A stretch of DNA of 64,000 nt from Rhynchospora pubera (GCA_028095005.1 CM051461.1:172367144-172431143), one strand, 5' to 3'. Numbered from the stretch's first letter, positions 46,191-58,465 are shown. Translations and numbers: made by a program. Notes: generated from the letters alone by a model not told the origin.

Positions 46191-47273
46191 CATTAATAGA
46201 AGTCCAAGGATGATGGCGATGATAGAATATTGGAGATGGTCTTAAGCAATTCCGGTTCTTTTGTAAGTTTCAATTTGTTGCTGCAAGAAGAAAAAGAATA
46301 TATACATCTTACATCTTTAGCTGAATAAAATAGAAATTGAGGTACTATATTTCTTTTTTTTTGTATAAAGAAAATACTGTATAAATCATATATAGGTTAC
46401 TGTAAATATTTCAACTTTAAATATTATTTAATTTTAATAAGCATAAGAATAAAATTTAAAGAAATTGAACTCTTGAAGTCTTTCCAAAAAGCTTGTTAAA
46501 AAAAAAAAAGAAAAATCAGAGGTCCAATATTTTTAATTGTGAGAGTAGCCAATGTGCCCTGACACTAGAGATGCTGCTGCAGCTCAGTATATAAAAAGAA
46601 TTCAAAAACCTATCAAATAAAATCCAATATAAATTCTACGTGAGAAACCGCCAAAATACACAAAAATTTAACCCTTCCTCTTTGGCTGATCCAATTTATG
46701 TCCAGTTCATTTTGATTGCATATGGCAGATGCTTCCAAAATTCCGATACATAAATGCGGATCGGCTCTATCTTATTTATTGTTTGCGAAATTGATTTTGT
46801 CGGGACGGCGACCGCCCAAGTTTTCCCTCAATCTATCATTGCGCTGTTTGCAAAATTTTCCCCCCTTTTTAATGATACCTATTAAAGTCGGCAATAGCTA
46901 AGACAAAACTCTAAGGATGATACACAAATTTTAAAAAAATCACAGCTCGTTGTTTGCTTGTATTTAATTCGATAATTATTTATAATTAATTCGTTTAAAT
47001 TAATTTCAAACAATTAAGAAATAAATTATCAAGCTCGAAAATATATACAAACAATCGCTCCTCTTGAAATGGTTATGGAAACTACATCGTGATACATCCA
47101 CAGTCTGGACATCCACTGTAAGACTTCTTTACGGAACCGCAGACATCAACTCCTTGAAGTTATGTGATGTCTCTTATGGTCTGGCAGACATCCTTCAATT
47201 TTTCCCCTTTTCACCATTTCTTCTCTCACATCTCATGGTAATTGATCTAGAAATAGATACAAAGGGTGCGTTT
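46191..47273. other. AT-rich spacer
   Basis: No gene recognised. Short frames at 46716-46901 and 47064-47279 are incidental. Confidence 0.35.
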
Positions 47274-47453
47274 GGATAGGTGTGGGAAGAAGGGAAGAAG
47301 GGAATAAGTGGGAAGAAGTATTGGGAAGTGTGTAACTTTGTGAAGAGTTTGAATTGTTTATAATTTTTTTTCTTCCCATCTTCCTTCTTCCTCTTCGGGA
47401 AGAAGTGGTTATTCCTTATTCCTTATTCGGGAAGAAGCCATCCAAACGGAGCC
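47274..47453. mobile_element. Hairpin MITE, GGGTGCGTTTGGAT family, copy 4
   Basis: 180 bp. Left end GGGTGCGTTTGGAT, right end ATCCAAACGGAGCC, so the two ends differ. The right half contains an extra CTTATTCGGGAAGAAG segment. It may be a hybrid of two subfamilies. Confidence 0.7.
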
Positions 47454-47995
47454 ATAGTTTTTATTATTTTTTCTTTTTTTCATGTATATATCTATTCTTG
47501 TAAATATTTTTTAGTAAAAAATTATCGGTGTGGCAATTGCCATCTGACCTAAAAAAAGAAAATATACACAAACCAAACTCAACTTAAATCAAATTCGTTT
47601 GAAGATAGTTGAGTCAGCTTAATATGTACATATATAGTTTATGAATTTTTGGATCTAATATAAAATAAATCCATACAATTTATGTTTCTATTTCTTAAAT
47701 GGAAGTATAATTTCAGACTTTGATTTTTTTCTACTTTAATCCTAAATTCTTAATCATTGAAAATCTTAACTATTGAAACAAGTTCGAATCGATGTGTTAG
47801 TCCAAGTGTTGAATATTTATTCGATCTTTATAATCAAACTAGTTGTAATTGTTAACAACTTAAATTCAAGCCAACTTATAAATTCATAATCACAGTTTGA
47901 TTTGAATTAACATATTTCAATAAATTATTTGCTAATCAAATATATATAAACTGAATATAGTTTGTTCAAATTTGATTAGCTTACATCCCTACCAT
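47454..47995. other. AT-rich spacer
   Basis: No gene or repeat recognised. Confidence 0.35.
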
Positions 47996-48000
47996 GATTC

Positions 48001-48423
48001 TAATAGACGTAATCATTAATTTAGCGTGTTTATAAATAAGAACACAATTTTCAGGATCCTTAAATCATATAAAATAACAAAATCATGAGTATAAAACTTA
48101 CAAATTGAAGAGCAGAAATCGTTAATCGTTAGGCGGAAGCGTTAGTACCGATCTTCTTTGAGTTTTCCTCAGCCATAATGATGGTCAACAATGGCATTTT
48201 TCTCTTGTCTTTTCTGAAATTTCTTAATGACAGAATTATGGGAAAGGGTGCCTTAAAATTTCAGATTATAGAGTATTTAATGCTGAGGCAACTAAAGGGA
48301 TCAAGTACAATGAATCTGGTCCATCAGAATTTCCATCAAATTATGATGCACCCTTTAGTTAATTATCTTAGATGAACTTGGCTCACACATTAATTATCAT
48401 AGGCCACATTAAATATTCTAACA
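48001..48423 (-). repeat. Left LTR (3' LTR of the minus-strand element)
   Basis: 423 bp, nearly identical to 50983-51405. The 65-codon plus-strand frame within it is duplicated simply because the LTR is. Confidence 0.93.
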
Positions 48424-50968
48424 TTCTCCCACTTGGCCTATGCTGAAAACATCATAATTAAGCACAAATTCAAAATTGGCCAACATCTTAAACCTTGTTC
48501 AGTTAGAAATACCAAACTAAACTAATACAATCAAAATAACTATTAATGTTATTTGACCCCCACTAATTATAGCATTGGTATTCTTTCCAACAAATGGTTA
48601 ATATAATTCATTCGATCCACTTAAGTAAATTTGCTTAAATTAAACATAATGCGCAACATAAGAAATAAGCAAATTTCATAATTCAAAGTCAAACTCATAA
48701 TTTGAAGCTTCACATCATAACTTAATACATAATTCAATACAACAAAATCATAATTAGCAACCAGACCCGTGCCGACAAAAATGGGTGGTTATAATTTATT
48801 GAGAGAATTAGTTAACATAATTCTCAATTAATATATTGTATTTGTATTGTCATATCTTTGACTTTGTATTTAACAACAAGATATTTAATGTCAATCCATT
48901 AGACATGTTACTTAATTTGTTGTTATTAAAAGACAAAATAGCAGTCGCGTTATTACAAAAATAAGATAGGTGACCTTACAAAATGCCACAAAAATTCTGC
49001 TTGCATAGTGGAAGATGACATCATAAACTGCTCAGCACTCTTCCATAAAATTAATCATTATATATACAAGCACAAATAAATAACCGAAAGTGAATTTCTT
49101 ATTGACTAATAAAATATCATCCACGAACAAAATGAGAATGATAAATTACTCCCACTAACCCTGAGATATATACATTGATTTATAATATTTTCTTTAAATC
49201 CAAACTTGATATCATCAAATTTGAGATATAATTTAGCAAAATTAGTATTTCATTATTACTACTTTTATTCGTAGTAGCAACAAAAGGCTAATCATAATGT
49301 CTAGTCCAGTTCTAAATTACCAAGACAAATCTCAGTTCATTCTTTCCAAGTTGGAAAAATTAGTTTTATTCAATGTTGTTAAATTCAGGAAAAATAAGGT
49401 GGTTAATAGTCGACTAATATTCACATAGCAAAATAAAATTAAACTGAAATGAATAATAAAAACGCCAAATAATATTTCAGTTTTAACATAAAGTTCTTCA
49501 CATTTTCAATTTATATCATCGTTGGACAGAAATAAATTGAAGTTTATGAGACAATTCTATTTAATAAACTAAAATGTCAATTAAAGTTGTTCAAATTGAC
49601 ATCCTTAATATTTATTAAATATAAACATCATAGTGATATGTAAACTAAAATATCACAAATAACATAATATAAATAAACAACTATGAGGAATGATACTTAA
49701 TTAAACTGAAATTAATATTTAAAATTTTCAATTTTGACAAAATAGTTGTTCCATGAAATCAATTTGCATCACCGTTGGGCAGAAACAAATTGAATTAATA
49801 ATAATAAAATTCCACTTAATAAACTACAATGACAATTAAAGTTGTTAAAATTGACAATCATAATTTATTAAATGTAAAGCTTTATTGTGATATATATAAA
49901 TAAAATATCACACACTTTCTTTTAATAAAATGATAATTACAATTAAAGTTATTAAAATTGATAATGACCAAATTATTAAAAGTAACTTAGTATGGTTTAA
50001 ATTATTCATATGCATAACTTTATTACTACAGTATATCCAAGCATATCACTATTGACTAACCAACCTTCAATAAAGATGCCAACCATCTATATACAAATTC
50101 AGTATTCTGAACAAATTGTGACTATTCTATAGATTTACATAATAATTAAGTAATCTACAAGGTTCAATTGACAAGAGAGAACCATAATATGTCTTATTGT
50201 ACCTTAATTTTGTCATAAAAATCATTTCTGGACCACACTTTGTTGGAACGGGTCGTTCCAAACCCAGGACGGGTCGTCCTACACGAAAAGGTGCGACCAG
50301 AGTTCATCCAAAAACTTTCAGACAGCCTGAACACTCTCTGGTAATCTGACGATAACTTTCTCTATAATCATCCGTTTTCTGTGTTCTTGATCATCCTGGA
50401 AACTAGATTCAAAGATCTTTCCAGTGACATAAGTTTCATCAAAAACAAGTTTATAGATCAAAAGGTATAGCCCTCGAAAAACAGACTATCCCAGACGAAA
50501 AATCAACAAACTGTCAGACAGACTTAACTTGCAGACAGCATTTCTCACTGATACTTTATTGGAATTTTACAAATTTATATTCTATGGAAAGATATATGAA
50601 ATATCTATATTCCAGTAAAATTTCATGCAAATCCGAATTATCAATTAAGAGAAAAATGTCCCGTACTACTGAAAGGTCAGAAATTTCAGAACCCTGACAT
50701 TCTGACCTCTTGTGATTGCGAATTGATTATCTCCCTGTGCACCCGCTTGATTTTCAAGATGTTGGTCTCTTTGGAAAGTAGACCCAGAGATCTTTCCAAT
50801 TCCGAAAACCTCACTTAAATCGGATAAGCGGATCTTGAGATAATGATCCACGAATTCAGATAATTAAGAAAATCAGACAAAACTCAATCCACTCAACACT
50901 TACAACAGAATTTCTGTTTAACCGTTATGAAATTCTATTTCAATAAAGGCAATCTAGCGGTATAACCC

Positions 50969-50980
50969 GCTCTGATACCA
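50969..50980 (-). other. Primer-binding site for initiator tRNA-Met
   Basis: TGGTATCAGAGC on the minus strand, two bases inside the 5' LTR. It is complementary to the 3' end of plant initiator tRNA-Met and sets the element's orientation. Confidence 0.9.
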
Positions 50981-50982
50981 AA

Positions 50983-51405
50983 TAATAGACGTAATCATTA
51001 ATTTAGCGTGTTTACAAATAAGAACACAATTTTCAGGATCCTTAAATCATATAAAATAACAAAATCATGAGTATAAAACTTACAAATTGAAGAGCAGAAA
51101 TCGTTAATCGTTAGGCGGAAGCGTTAGTACCGATCTTCTTTGAGTTTTTCTCAGCCATAATGATGGTCAACAATGGCGTTTTTCTCTTGTCTTTTCTGAA
51201 ATTTCTTAATGGCAGAATTATGGGAAAGGGTGCCTTAAAATTTCAGATTATAGAGTATTTAATGCTGAGGCAACTAAAGGGATCAAGTACAATGAATCTG
51301 GTCCATCAGAATTTCCATCAAATTATGATGCACCCTTTAATTAATTATCTTAGATGAACTTGGCTCACACATTAATTATCATAGGCCACATTAAATATTC
51401 CAACA
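50983..51405 (-). repeat. Right LTR (5' LTR of the minus-strand element)
   Basis: 423 bp, followed by the GATTC duplication at 51406-51410. Confidence 0.93.
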
Positions 51406-51410
51406 GATTC

Positions 51411-51927
51411 CTCATGGCACTTTGGTAGGAGGAATAACCTTCCTTAAACTTTTTTAAGAAGTATATAGCTTAACAAACAAGAGAGAATAAGCTTATTTAA
51501 GAAGAGCTTATACCACCAAACTTGATGGCTTAACTTCGTCCACAGTGAGTCTCGTCTAGATTAATCTCAATTTTCTAATAATTTATCTTTAATTTTGACT
51601 TTAATTAAAATTAATATATCATAATATAATAATAATTTTAGCTACAATAATAAATAAATAATATATTAATTTTATTATAATAAATATTATAATTACAACA
51701 ATAAATAATTAATAATATGTTAATAATTACTGCACCTCTTATATTCTATCTTCTTATTTCATCACTTCACATAACCAAACAATCATACAATCATGATATA
51801 ACTTAAAAGTTAAAACGTAAGTTATTCCTCTTATTTATTTCTCTTAAATTATTCTTTTTACCAAACGCGACCTTTACACACCTCATGTTCTCGTGAAAAA
51901 ATTGGTGCTTTCATAAACTTTTGAACT
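51411..51927. other. AT-rich spacer
   Basis: No gene recognised. Confidence 0.35.
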
Positions 51928-53267
51928 GGGAATTGCTTTTGACAAACTAACATTTGTTGCTCGCAACATAATATTTTTTCAAATGACTAAACTGTCCTTA
52001 GTATTAATTAAGATTTTTATTCTTAACTCTTAAGTTAACTCTAATTTACTTCCCTAACTATATTTTCCATTTTTTCTAGATTTTTCTGTTGGTGCAAAAA
52101 TAAATAAATAAATTCGGATAACATAAAAATAAATAAAATAAGTAATTAAAATATTTTTATCCGAATCGCGCTAGGTGCTGTCCTTAAGCATATTCCGTCT
52201 CAACGTGCAAGAGGAACCGCAACCAAGATAATTCGGGTAGGTGTCACTCCTTAGGGCACGACCGGAGAAGTGACTAATGAGAGATCTCCACAATATCCAG
52301 CAGAATCAATCGGAATAATATTCAAAACAAATTGAAAATTACTATGAGAAATATCGATATGGAGAATATAAATTTGATCAAGTTTATTTTTCTATCACAA
52401 CTTCTTAATATTTTATTTCGGTTATTTCTTTATCACCTAATAGATAGGTATATATAGAACAAATATAGCAACGTAATTGCCAAAATAAATATCAGATTTA
52501 ATTGGCCTCATAATTGGTCCAATGAGTAACGAACAAATAATGAATTATATATAATATCAAACTGATATGAGCATATAATGATATGATTAAATTCACTAAT
52601 TAATGAGAAAAAACGGTAAGATGGTAGTTGGAATAATGAATTTAATTGGATCATTTCATTTTCCAACGAAAAGTTAATTCAATTGATCAGCAGGTTAATT
52701 TGTTCGGAATAAATTCTCAATTAATAATTTAATTCAAAAATTTTGAGTTTATCCAACATTTTCGGCTATATTTACTACAACTAGAAAGAAAAACAATCTT
52801 TCATAACAAAAAGATCACGTAATCGTGAACAAATATAATTTGTGGCGAATTGTGCATGCAAATGTAATAATATACTAGAAATTTAATTTAATATATATTG
52901 GTCGATAAATCCAAAGCTGACCGTATATTGCCAAAAGAATACATAGTTCCTACTTTACTTCATTCAATAAGTCAATAACTGTAGGGTGTACTTTGAAACT
53001 CAATAGTTATAGGATTAGCCAATTAAGCATTTATCAAGGTAAGGGAACGGAACATAAATTTCGAGGTATGGAGGGATGAAAATGAACATGATAAATGAAG
53101 ATAGAACCTACCGAAAGGTGAAGGGAGGATGGATTGTAATTATTAGGCGAGAGAAAGATCGAAGTCGTTTTGTAGAGATAGAATTAAACTAGTAGAAGGA
53201 CAATTTAGTCATTTAAAAAATCATCATGTTGCGAGTAGCAAAAAGACGTTTGTCAAAAGCAATTCCC
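51928..53267. mobile_element. Long-TIR element (host of a solo LTR)
   Basis: The first ~75 bp (GGGAATTGCTTTTGACAAAC, TTGTTGCTCGCAACATAAT, AAATGACTAAACTGTCCT) recur inverted at about 53195-53267 (AGTCATTTAAAAAATCATC, ATGTTGCGAGTAGCAA, TTTGTCAAAAGCAATTCCC). Terminal repeats of this length suggest a Mutator-like or foldback element. No transposase and no matching TSD were seen. Without the inserted solo LTR the element would be about 660 bp. Confidence 0.65.
52087..52758. mobile_element. Solo LTR nested in the long-TIR element
   Basis: Starts TGTTGGTGC and ends TATCCAACA (6-bp inverted TGTTGG/CCAACA), with the 5-bp duplication TTTTC at 52082-52086 and 52759-52763. 672 bp, no internal domain. 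Confidence 0.85.
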
Positions 53268-53390
53268 TGTCCATCCACAGGACCACAGTGCACAGCACAT
53301 CGGTTCGCTAGATGCTGGCTTATGAGTTATGAGATGAACTATTCATCTATTAAATAGTTTCTTTTTGTTTCCTTCTTTTCTTTTTGTTAT

Positions 53391-53474
53391 TTGTTTGAAG
53401 GTGCGATGCATTAAATGCACTTCAAAATCAATTTGTTTGAAGGTGCGATGCATTAAATGCACTTCAAAATCAAT
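53391..53474. repeat. Perfect tandem duplication of a 42-bp palindromic unit
   Basis: Two identical units, each starting TTGTTTGAAGGTGCGATGCA. Each contains a near-palindrome (TTGAAGGTGC...GCACTTCAA), so each copy can form a hairpin. Confidence 0.9.
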
Positions 53475-53529
53475 AGGCAAGAACAAAGTTACTAGTTTTT
53501 CAAAAAAAAAAAAAAAAATTAAGTTACTA

Positions 53530-53676
53530 GGCTCTGTTTGGATGGTGTGGGAATAAGAGGAATAAGAAAAGAAGTATTGGAAAGTGTGTAACTTTGTTAA
53601 AGTTTGGATTGTTTATAATAAATTTGGTAGTATGAAGAAACTATTTCCTTATTTCTAGGCTCATTCAAACACAGCC
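53530..53676. mobile_element. Hairpin MITE related to the GGGTGCGTTTGGAT family, copy 5
   Basis: 147 bp, ends GGCTCTGTTTGGATGG and TCATTCAAACACAGCC, interior GGAATAAGAGG / GAAGTATTGGAAAGTGTG shared with the other copies. It represents a diverged subfamily. Confidence 0.75.
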
Positions 53677-54062
53677 TAAATTAGTACAGTTGTAATAATT
53701 ACAACAAATTTTATGTTCTTATTATTTTTTTAAAACATTTAAAAAACCACATCTAATGCAATTAATAGCTAAAATAATAATCTCGATTTGAGAAATTAGT
53801 TGGCTATGCGGTACTATTTACTAATCGGGATTTATAGAAAAGGTGAACAGGGGCACTTCTTTACTTAAAAGACAGTTCTAAGCTAGTACACAAATATTGA
53901 CTTTGAAGCGCCCGCTTCCGCCTCAATTTCACCGTAAAGAAATTTCAAAGGGGAAAAAGAAGAAAATGGATAAATGAAAAAAAAAACACAAAATTGATAC
54001 ACTACAAATGGAATAAAACAGTATTACAGTTACTGAATTTAAGGTAACACGGCAATCAAACC
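53677..54062. other. AT-rich spacer
   Basis: No gene recognised. Confidence 0.35.
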
Positions 54063-54080
54063 CCGTAGGCATCCATTCTT

Positions 54081-54486
54081 TTTTTTTCTTTTTTATTAAG
54101 GTTAGCTGACGAGAGCCAACCAACAAGATTTTATTAAAAAAAATTAAAAAATTACAAGCTAATTGCAAATTAAAAAAAAAGAGAAGAAAAAAAATTAAAG
54201 ATGTCCGAAAGATACCAAAAATATCTAACCTAATACAACATGATAATGAAAAATCAGCAGTTTAAACATCACTATATTGATAAAATGATTATGTCACTGG
54301 CCAATCGGACGGACGTGGAAGAACAATTATTGAATTTTCTAGCATTTCTCTTCTTCCATATTAGCCACCATCTTGCCGCCGAAGTCAAATCCCAAAGGAT
54401 ATGTTTAACTTATTTGTGGAGCTAATTTTGTTCTTCCACCAAAGATCAACCTTATCATGCCAAGCATAATGATTTGATCTCATGAG
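54081..54486 (-). mobile_element. 5'-truncated LINE with 18-bp TSD
   Basis: It begins with a T-run (poly-A tail on the minus strand) and is bracketed by a perfect 18-bp duplication CCGTAGGCATCCATTCTT at 54063-54080 and 54487-54504. On the minus strand the distal part reads ARWWLIWKKRNARKFN, the W-x-x-W-x-x-RN block downstream of the LINE reverse transcriptase. Only the last ~400 bp were inserted. Confidence 0.88.
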
Positions 54487-54752
54487 CCGTAGGCATCCAT
54501 TCTTAATTAATAAAAAATAGAGTTCATTACGTTGTATTAGGAACGAAGAAAGAAAAAAAAAAATGTCAGAATGTGTGACCGGCCTAATCTGGCAAAATTA
54601 GGGAGACTTCATGAGCAGAAGTATATGCAATAATATTACTATGATTTTTAATTTTAACATACACAGGAACTGAGAAATTATGCCGTCCGCATTTGAGATA
54701 TTATCAATCACAATCATTTATTATATTGAACAAATAATTAAGATTTCAGCTC

Positions 54753-54864
54753 CACCTTGAGCGAAAGATCGCAGGTTCGAAATCCAACTAGGGAGTCTTT
54801 CATAGAAATTTAATTTAAAAATAAGTTAGATGACTTAGACCTCTAATTTATCTTAAAAAAAAAA
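54753..54864 (+). mobile_element. SINE fragment with pol III B box
   Basis: About 112 bp containing the B-box-like GGTTCGAAATCC at 54774-54785 and ending in CTTA plus an A-run. It is flanked by TTCAGCTC at 54745-54752 and 54865-54872. No A box is visible, so the copy is 5'-truncated. Confidence 0.6.
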
Positions 54865-54872
54865 TTCAGCTC

Positions 54873-55565
54873 ATAAAATTTGATCCACCACAGAATTTGA
54901 CCAAATTAATTGACATGCGCTACGTTTGGGATTTGGTCCAACAAATTTGAGAGCAGCGTTGTTTCTCAAGAGTCGAATACATGTGTCTCTTGCATAGTTG
55001 CATTCAATGACATCAGACAATGGCCGTGGACAAAAGGGCCATTTTTTTTTTCTTTTAGTTTTTCATTAAAAGCTGAATATTATTTTAAAAGCTTGAATAT
55101 TTTTTGTAGGCTGCACTCAAAGTTACGAAAATACCTTGACCGTGGCTCCTTCCAACCACAATACGACATCAAATGAGAAAGAAAAGCGCAAAAAGTATTA
55201 ATTCCGGAATCTATAAATTCACAATACAATCCAGTTAGAAGAATGTAGTCGTCAGGTCCATCCACATTGTAATAACATATTAAGTTGCATTCTCTGACTG
55301 GATCCTGCATCTAATACCTCCATCTCAGTGTATTATTTCAAACTACGGAAATGTATAGTTCCTCGGCTTAGTCCGTATCAACGGCTTTGCTCTATTTGTC
55401 TCGTGAGGTTGGCCCACGTTGCTCGGGAAGGGCTTGGTGGGTCCAGACAAACGGTCTCTCCACCTGTTTGGGCCCAAAATTTACAAGTTGCGTTGTAAAC
55501 TTGTAATAGAGCCGTTCAATTTGCAATTTTGGGTTTTGATAATTGTACGCAAATAGTGGCATTGG
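54873..55565. other. Spacer, no gene recognised
   Basis: Short frames at 54910-55310 show no domain. A GC-richer patch at 55360-55480 is unassigned. Confidence 0.35.
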
Positions 55566-55573
55566 CATTTGGT

Positions 55574-56240
55574 TAGGGCTGAAAACGGTAGCCGTTTCAA
55601 TCGTTCTTTCGTTTCGTTTCGTCCGGAACTGAACAATAACGGATAAGGATTTCAGTTTCGTTTAAGGAACGGAACAACCAACGCAAATAGAAATATTGTT
55701 TCGTCTCAGAACGGAACGATTAGTGAAATTGGTAGGTTTCGTGGTCGTTTATTTCGCGCATTTCGTCTAAAATTTTTTTTATGGTTTTATTATTAGATTG
55801 CAGAGGACCTCAGCAGAGAGATCGAGGGAGAAAGAGTAAAATTAGATTTCTGCAGCGTCGCTCCGTCATTTCTCCGCCGAACACAGTTACATCTATCTCT
55901 CTCGCCTCTGCACCACCGAGTACAATCACCGTCGAGAGCAAGAGGTGATTATAGTGCCTCCTCCCCCTTTTCCGCGTGACCTAACCTGTCATTTCTCTAT
56001 CTCTGTTTCATACAAAATGCAGAATAATTTATTTTCTTATATCCTAATAAAATGCAAAACAACTAGGTAGTCAAAGGCGGTTATAACCGTTTTGATCGTT
56101 CCCATCAACGAAACAATCAACGCAACATGCGTTAAACGGATGCAACAATCAACGCAATAAGTATAAAAATTTCGTGCATCAATGCAACGGTTAACGAAAA
56201 TGACCACTTTCGTGGTCGTTTTCCACGTTATGCACCCCTA
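55574..56240. mobile_element. hAT-type non-autonomous element, 667 bp
   Basis: Begins TAGGGCTGAAAACGG and ends ATGCACCCCTA, with the 8-bp duplication CATTTGGT at 55566-55573 and 56241-56248. Ends and interior (CGTTTCG, AACGGTTAACGAAAATG) match the 210-bp copy at 38802. The middle (55800-55990) holds a GAG/CTC-rich segment resembling a captured 5' UTR (GATCGAGGGAGAAAGAG, CTCTCTCGCCTCTGCACC). Confidence 0.87.
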
Positions 56241-56248
56241 CATTTGGT

Positions 56249-56896
56249 GCCTGGTGATCGTATCTTTCTCAGAATTTGTCTTGCACTATTTGGTTGCCAA
56301 CAAGTTGGACCTAAAAGTTGTTCATTATTTTAAGGAATTAAGGAATTTATGTTGCTAATAGATAACTGCACTTCTCACTTCAATCACATTGAAATACAGA
56401 AATTTATGAATTTACTTAATTCTAATTACCATCAAGCGAAACAGAAATTGACATACATTTTTTTTTTTTTGTTCATTTTACTAGCACCTGATGTATACCA
56501 AAATACGTTCAAACGATGCAATTTTTTCCTCTTGCGTTTGCTGTTAAATATTTATTTAAGTTTTAAGAAAGTAATTATTAAGATTTAAATTAATTAATAC
56601 AGGTTTGACATCATATTTTAAGATGGAACATGTATAATTTATACATTCGGTAGTCATCAAACAAATAAAAAACAGGTGGAGAAAGGTGTACCTACGTTGC
56701 TTTGTAACAGATTCATATGTGAAAAAAGTGAGGAAAACATTTTCATCGATTTATTTTACCCTACTTAAAAATGAACTTGTGAGGAATTACATGGTCCATT
56801 AATTCACTTCGATTAATTAAAACACTGTTAAAGTAAATTTAAGAAAACCATTAATTCGAGTTATTTAAACGGTATTTATTTTTTCTAGAAATAATT
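56249..56896. other. AT-rich spacer before the WAK-like duplication
   Basis: No gene, and in particular no kinase exon for the WAK-like gene that ends at 57087 on the minus strand. Confidence 0.5.
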
Positions 56897-58465
56897 TTAT
56901 TCAACCGGACAATTTTCATACCAGATTCGCGTGTACATGTAAACATACACAAATACATCTCTACATATACATACATGCATACATTGATACATACTAACAC
57001 ATACATAGCTAGAGCGGATATATACAATTTTTTAGGAGTAGAAAGGGTTCCAGAGAAAATTAATTGATGCGAGCCTTATAGCCTTATCATTTACTAAGTG
57101 GTACAGGTACAGATCGTTGTATGTCTTTGATAATCTGGCAACCATGAAGGATGTAGGGGTTTCCTCCGTACCCATGGAGACAACTGCACCTATAGCCGAG
57201 ACCATGATAGTCGATGCATGTGCTATGACTGCTAACACATGCATAGCTGGTAATATTGCGTTGTGCCAGCTCGCATTTTTCATTTCCTATGGTCCAATCA
57301 AGAACGACAGATAAATTGACAATATCCTTTTCGAAGGATCCGGGTGTTGTGAGATATGAGGTGCTAAACCTGAATCTATCGACTTCGGTAAGCACAGCAT
57401 GTCCACAAGTGTTGAAGCTTGAGACGTTAGAAAAGGACCCATCAATCAACATAAAGTATAATTTTGATCGGATTGGAATAGTAGCCTCACAACAACCAAT
57501 GCCAGAGCATGAACTCTTCACCATACTTTCCTTGCTCAACTTCTGAGCCACACAGCCTGCTGTATATCCGGACTTTGTACCATTAAGGCTGATATATGCA
57601 AACACATTGGAACCTATTACGATGAACATGTTTCGGGTATTCGATACCCAAAAGGGAGTCTGAGTTAAATCAGCTCCAGCAAACTCAAAAGTAACATACC
57701 CGTTTGTGCGGTTATAGCACAGCGAAGATACTGGGTTTTTAATCCGTGCTAGGCCTTCAGTTACCGATATACTGTTCACTTCTAAATCATCTAGTTTATT
57801 TCCCCTAATAAATGGCTTGAACCTACCACGGTCATTTCTTTTGCAAAGTAACTGAAAATGTTCTGATCTTCCACAACCTTTTCCTATCCCAAATGGGTAG
57901 TCTACCTGTAATAACACACAATTCCCTTGGTTTTAAATAAAATGTAATATAGATTTATAATATTTAAAACGTACTTTAAAGTACATAAATTTATGATGAA
58001 ACTTTTTTAGTAATTTGGAACGAAGAGAGATAAAGATCATCACTGGTTATCATACAGCAAACATAAGTCTTAATTTGCTACAACTTATATATCCTTATTT
58101 ATTTTAAATTTACAAATGTAAATGACTCATGGCATCGCCTATCTTTTTTAGTTATTATTTGAGTGTTTACTGCATACAGCAATACTTTTTTTTTTTTTAA
58201 TGCTAAGTAGTGAGAGCCAGGTTTCTCTCATATCAAGATTTTTATTTTTCATATAGAATACGGAGAAGTTTTTAAATAAAAGGGTGTTCTTCTGTCTCAT
58301 ACTTGTACACTAATCGAAAGATACGTATAACATCTTTAATTGATCTTGTGTACATGTAAATTTTCTCAAATCTGTGGTAAGTTATTCCGCATTCATCATT
58401 AACCAATTCGGTACTGTAAGTTATACAATATGCGTGATGAGACATATAATAGAATATAGTATTGA
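56897..58465. repeat. Segmental duplication, unit 1
   Basis: Same-orientation homologue of 62323-64000. Homology starts abruptly at TTATTCAACCGGACAATTTT, includes a CA/TACATA-rich 3' flank, the whole second exon of the WAK-like gene and its intron. Confidence 0.93.

Larger units (their letters stand above)
48001..51405 (-). mobile_element. Non-autonomous copia-like LTR retrotransposon
   Basis: Two 423-bp LTRs (48001-48423 and 50983-51405) flank about 2.56 kb. The host duplication GATTC lies at 47996-48000 and 51406-51410. On the minus strand the LTR begins TGTTRGAATATT and ends GTCTATTA. Next to the right LTR, at 50969-50980, the minus strand reads TGGTATCAGAGC, the initiator-tRNA-Met primer-binding site. 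Next to the left LTR, at 48424-48436, it reads CCAAGTGGGAGAA, a typical copia polypurine tract. The interior has no gag, protease, integrase or RT frame, so it must have been mobilised in trans. I count about six LTR-LTR differences, indicating a fairly recent insertion. Confidence 0.93.

Noticed and set aside
50969..50980. tRNA-like sequence
   Set aside because: Its position two bases inside an LTR shows it is a primer-binding site, not a tRNA gene.
48178..51357. Twin 65-codon frames (48178-48375 and 51160-51357) that look like duplicated genes
   Set aside because: They are the same frame in the two LTRs of one retroelement.
54774..54785. Possible tRNA gene from a B-box match
   Set aside because: No cloverleaf or A box can be built around it; the A-tail and TSD fit a truncated SINE.
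57117..57546. Plus-strand frames of 65 and 96 codons (and the 62543-62740 equivalent)
   Set aside because: Antisense shadows of the WAK-like exon, repeated because the exon is duplicated.
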